Source: Chitinophaga jiangningensis (GTDB taxonomy: Bacteria > Bacteroidota > Bacteroidia > Chitinophagales > Chitinophagaceae). Taken from it: a stretch of 64,000 nucleotides of DNA. How positions within the stretch are numbered: position 1 is the stretch's first letter; each line of letters starts with the position of its first letter. The notes beneath the pieces were generated by a model, which worked only from the letters and a program-made list of their open reading frames with translations, ran no database searches and had not been told where the DNA came from. Made by a program: the position numbers and the translations under genes. Positions 62,017-64,000 of the stretch are shown here, one piece after another. The stretch lies in NCBI RefSeq assembly GCF_900142605.1, contig NZ_FRBL01000009.1:124001-188000 (forward strand), read 5' to 3'.

Positions 62017-62640
62017 ATGGCTCGACTTTTTTTTGTGGACGATCATCCATTGATCCTGGAAGGACTGAGAGCATTATTACACCAAGAACAAGACATTGAA
62101 ATAAAAGGCGAGGCCAGAACCGGAGCAACATGCCTGCACCGATTGGTCAATAATCCGGTGGACCTGGTACTGCTGGACACCGCGCTGCCAGATGTGCACT
62201 CCGCTGATCTCTGCACCACCATCCGACAATTATATCCCGGCACCAGTATCCTGGCACTGAGTTATAGTCGCAGCGACAGTAACATCCTCCGTATGCTTGA
62301 CAATGGCGCCAGCGGCTGCCTTATCAAAAATGCGGACAAACAGGAACTCATGACCGCCATCCATACGATCCTCAGTGGCCATACATTCCTGTCGCCAGCC
62401 CTGGAAGCCGATATCAGATCCCTTCGTCATCACCTGCATATCACCAAGCGCGAAAAAGAAGTATTGTCGCTCATCGCTGACGGACATACCAATCACGAAA
62501 TAGCAGAAAAGCTGTTTATCAGCGCTGATACAGTAGATAGTCACCGGCGTAACCTGATGGGAAAGCTGAATGCGAGGAATACGGCCATGCTGATAAAATG
62601 CGCGTTCGCCAACCGGTTACTTACTGATCTGACCTTTTAA
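62017..62640 (+). CDS. LuxR/NarL-type response regulator
   Basis: 207 residues. The receiver domain has an acidic pocket FVDDHP and phospho-acceptor Asp54 in LLDTALPD, with Lys104 conserved. The C-terminal LuxR helix-turn-helix includes ITKREKEVLSLIADGHTNHE and AEKLFISADTVDSHRRNLMG. No histidine kinase is adjacent, so it is an orphan here. It follows lanC by 130 nt and may control the lanthipeptide genes (inference). Confidence 0.92.
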   Translation: MARLFFVDDHPLILEGLRALLHQEQDIEIKGEARTGATCLHRLVNNPVDLVLLDTALPDVHSADLCTTIRQLYPGTSILALSYSRSDSNILRMLDNGASGCLIKNADKQELMTAIHTILSGHTFLSPALEADIRSLRHHLHITKREKEVLSLIADGHTNHEIAEKLFISADTVDSHRRNLMGKLNARNTAMLIKCAFANRLLTDLTF

Positions 62641-62648
62641 CCGATTTG

Positions 62649-62718
62649 TGTAGAGCCGGGCTGCGCCCGGCTCCTCGCGGAGATCATTTTTGAGAGCCGG
62701 GCGCAGCCCGGCTCTACA
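62649..62718. terminator. 25-bp inverted repeat with self-complementary arms, between convergent genes
   Basis: 62649-62673 is the exact reverse complement of 62694-62718. Each arm can also fold on itself (AGCCGGGC tgc GCCCGGCT and its mirror). Thus either one long stem or two short hairpins can form. It lies between the response regulator and the LacI-family gene and includes the latter's stop codon. Confidence 0.6.
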
Positions 62719-63727
62719 GGCGGCTGCTCGACTCCCGCACAATCAATTTCCCAGGCAGCGTTACCTGCTCGGGTTCAAATCTCTTCTTATGGATATGCTT
62801 CAGCAATAATTCGCAGCTGAGCTTACCTATTTCAAACGCAGGCTCGGCCACCGTGCTTAAGGAGGGCGATACAATAGCAGCTACCGGATCATTTGTGAAT
62901 CCGATTACCCCAACGTCTTTGCCTATACGAATATTTTTACGCTTTAATGCCAGGATAGCACCGATGGCTTTACGGTCGTTTACGGCAAAAATGGCATCAG
63001 GTTTCTCCCTTCTTTCCCATAACTGCTCCAGGTCCTGCTCCCCGTGTTGCTGGGTAAATCCGGAATGTACAATCCAGGAAGGCTTTACCGGCAGCTTATG
63101 TTTACGCAACGCATCGAGGTAGCCATTGAGGCGGGCCTGCGTAAAAGTTAGCCCTTCCGGGCCTGCGATATGTGCTATTTTACCATATCCATTTTTGATG
63201 AGATGAACGGTGGCTTCAAATGCACCGTTGTAATCGTCCTGCATCACTTTGGAAGTATGAATATTTTCAGATACCCGGTCAAAAAATACGACGGGCACCC
63301 CATTGTCGATCACCTCCTGGAAATGCTGATCAGAATCGGCCTGGGAAGATACCGATACCAGCAGCCCATCCAGCCCGCTCAGCGATAGATTGCGGACAAT
63401 ATCCACCTCCCGCTCCGCATCATTACCAGTAACGAACAACGTAAGGTTATAGCCTGCCTTGTAGGCTACCTCCTGTATGCCGGTAAACAAAGTAGAAAAA
63501 TAATAATTGGTGATCTCTGGCAGTAAAATGCCCAGGTTATGGGTACGGTTATGTACCAGCCCTATTGCGTTGAAGTTAGGTCGGTAATTGAGTTCTGTGG
63601 CTTTCTGTAATACTGCCTGCCGGGTACTGGCATTCACATCGTAGGTATCTCTCAACGCTCGTGACACAGTTGACACAGAAATATTCAAAGCACTGGCAAT
63701 ATCTTTTATCGTGGCAAAGCGGCGCAT
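62714..63727 (-). CDS. LacI-family transcriptional regulator
   Basis: 337 residues from the ATG at 63727 (the in-frame upstream stretch lacks LacI-like sequence). The helix-turn-helix is at residues 4-24 (ATIKDIASALNISVSTVSRA), with the hinge helix near RPNFNAIGLV. The periplasmic-binding-like sensor domain includes NLGILLPEITNYYFSTLFTG and PDAIFAVNDRKAIGAILAL. The effector is probably a sugar. It is divergent from the partial gene at the right end, which it likely regulates. Confidence 0.9.
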   Translation of the reverse strand: MRRFATIKDIASALNISVSTVSRALRDTYDVNASTRQAVLQKATELNYRPNFNAIGLVHNRTHNLGILLPEITNYYFSTLFTGIQEVAYKAGYNLTLFVTGNDAEREVDIVRNLSLSGLDGLLVSVSSQADSDQHFQEVIDNGVPVVFFDRVSENIHTSKVMQDDYNGAFEATVHLIKNGYGKIAHIAGPEGLTFTQARLNGYLDALRKHKLPVKPSWIVHSGFTQQHGEQDLEQLWERREKPDAIFAVNDRKAIGAILALKRKNIRIGKDVGVIGFTNDPVAAIVSPSLSTVAEPAFEIGKLSCELLLKHIHKKRFEPEQVTLPGKLIVRESSSRL

Positions 63728-63902
63728 TCTCTGTACTCGTAGTTGGTAGGTACTCAATATAAGCAAAAACAGCCGTTCTGCACAATTTCCAACCTGTTTT
63801 TCGGTAACGTTCTCGGTGATTTTTTTGATCAGCGTTGCTGGTGATTGTACTTTGGAGAAGTAATGCAACCAAGAGTAGATCACCTGTAAACACAGCCTAC
63901 GT

Positions 63903-64000
63903 ATGAAAAGATGTATGTATCTAACCAGCTATTCCTTCTACCTTCTGATCTTACTGATATGCTGCAGTAGCAACACTTTTGCGCAACAGGCCGCTATAAA
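63903..64000 (+). CDS. N-terminus of an exported protein (cut by window end)
   Basis: Only the first 32 codons are visible. They encode a signal peptide (MKRCMYLTSYSFYLLILLIC, then CSSNTFAQQAAI). The position beside a LacI-family regulator suggests a carbohydrate-uptake or degradation gene such as a SusC receptor or glycoside hydrolase, but nothing in the visible part proves it. A weak LacI-like palindrome (GGTAACGTTCTC) lies in the gap near 63803-63814. Confidence 0.6.
   Translation, partial: MKRCMYLTSYSFYLLILLICCSSNTFAQQAAI

Noticed and set aside
63728..63902. Firm LacI operator call
   Set aside because: GGTAACGTTCTC is only partly symmetric and occurs once; not enough to annotate as a separate site.

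Overview
The window reads as a chromosomal segment of a Bacteroidota bacterium of the Chitinophaga type. The evidence is SusC/SusD-type and other TonB-dependent receptors, a type IX secretion (T9SS) C-terminal domain on a GH18 chitinase, TAnnTTTG promoter boxes instead of sigma-70 boxes, an ECF sigma/FecR pair, weak Shine-Dalgarno sequences and a Bacteroidota-style lanthipeptide leader. I assign this to the Chitinophagaceae by inference only. There are 54 protein genes, two of them cut by the window ends. I see no rRNA, tRNA, CRISPR array, insertion sequence or prophage.

Layout. 1-3.5 kb: the tail of an unrecognised protein, a DUF1801/YdeI-type protein and a radical SAM protein. 3.8-10.2 kb: a + strand run of a TlpA-like thioredoxin, YceI, a di-heme cytochrome c peroxidase, a TonB receptor and a DUF4397 lipoprotein. 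10.2-22.2 kb (- strand): a membrane glycosyltransferase, a BtuB-like receptor, and a full urease operon, ureABCEFGD, followed by a Ni/Co-type permease, a urea transporter and a His-containing TonB receptor. Together these cover outer- and inner-membrane uptake plus enzyme maturation. 22.3-34.3 kb: an AraC regulator, then a glycerol/phospholipid-scavenging island (glpR, glpD, glpK, glpF, glpQ, a PafA-like phosphatase and a Tat-exported phosphocholine-specific phospholipase C). 34.5-45.3 kb: a secreted multidomain chitinase, a GH130 protein, a GNAT acetyltransferase, a response regulator and histidine kinase that overlap tail to tail, and an esterase lipoprotein.

45.4-54.7 kb: a FecI-type sigma factor, FecR, an STN-SusC, SusD, an aryl-sulfate sulfotransferase and a TsdA-like di-heme cytochrome. 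This looks like an inducible uptake locus with a sulfur theme. 54.7-56.6 kb: a DUF389 membrane protein and a small lipoprotein.

56.6-62.6 kb: a class I lanthipeptide locus. A full-length LanB dehydratase points left. Divergent from it are three small precursor genes (59951-60526), each with a KKLxLxKIKVxxL leader and Cys/Ser/Thr-rich cores. A strong terminator follows, then LanC with its Cys/Cys/His zinc site, then an orphan LuxR-type regulator. No dedicated transporter or leader protease is present. I rate this the most interesting system in the window. The right end holds a LacI-family repressor and the first codons of a divergent exported protein.

A second notable pattern lies between genes. 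Several gene ends carry paired long hairpins in which the last bases of the first stem are also the first bases of the second, so the two full stems cannot form together. One intergenic region also has a 31-bp perfect inverted repeat wrapped around such a pair.
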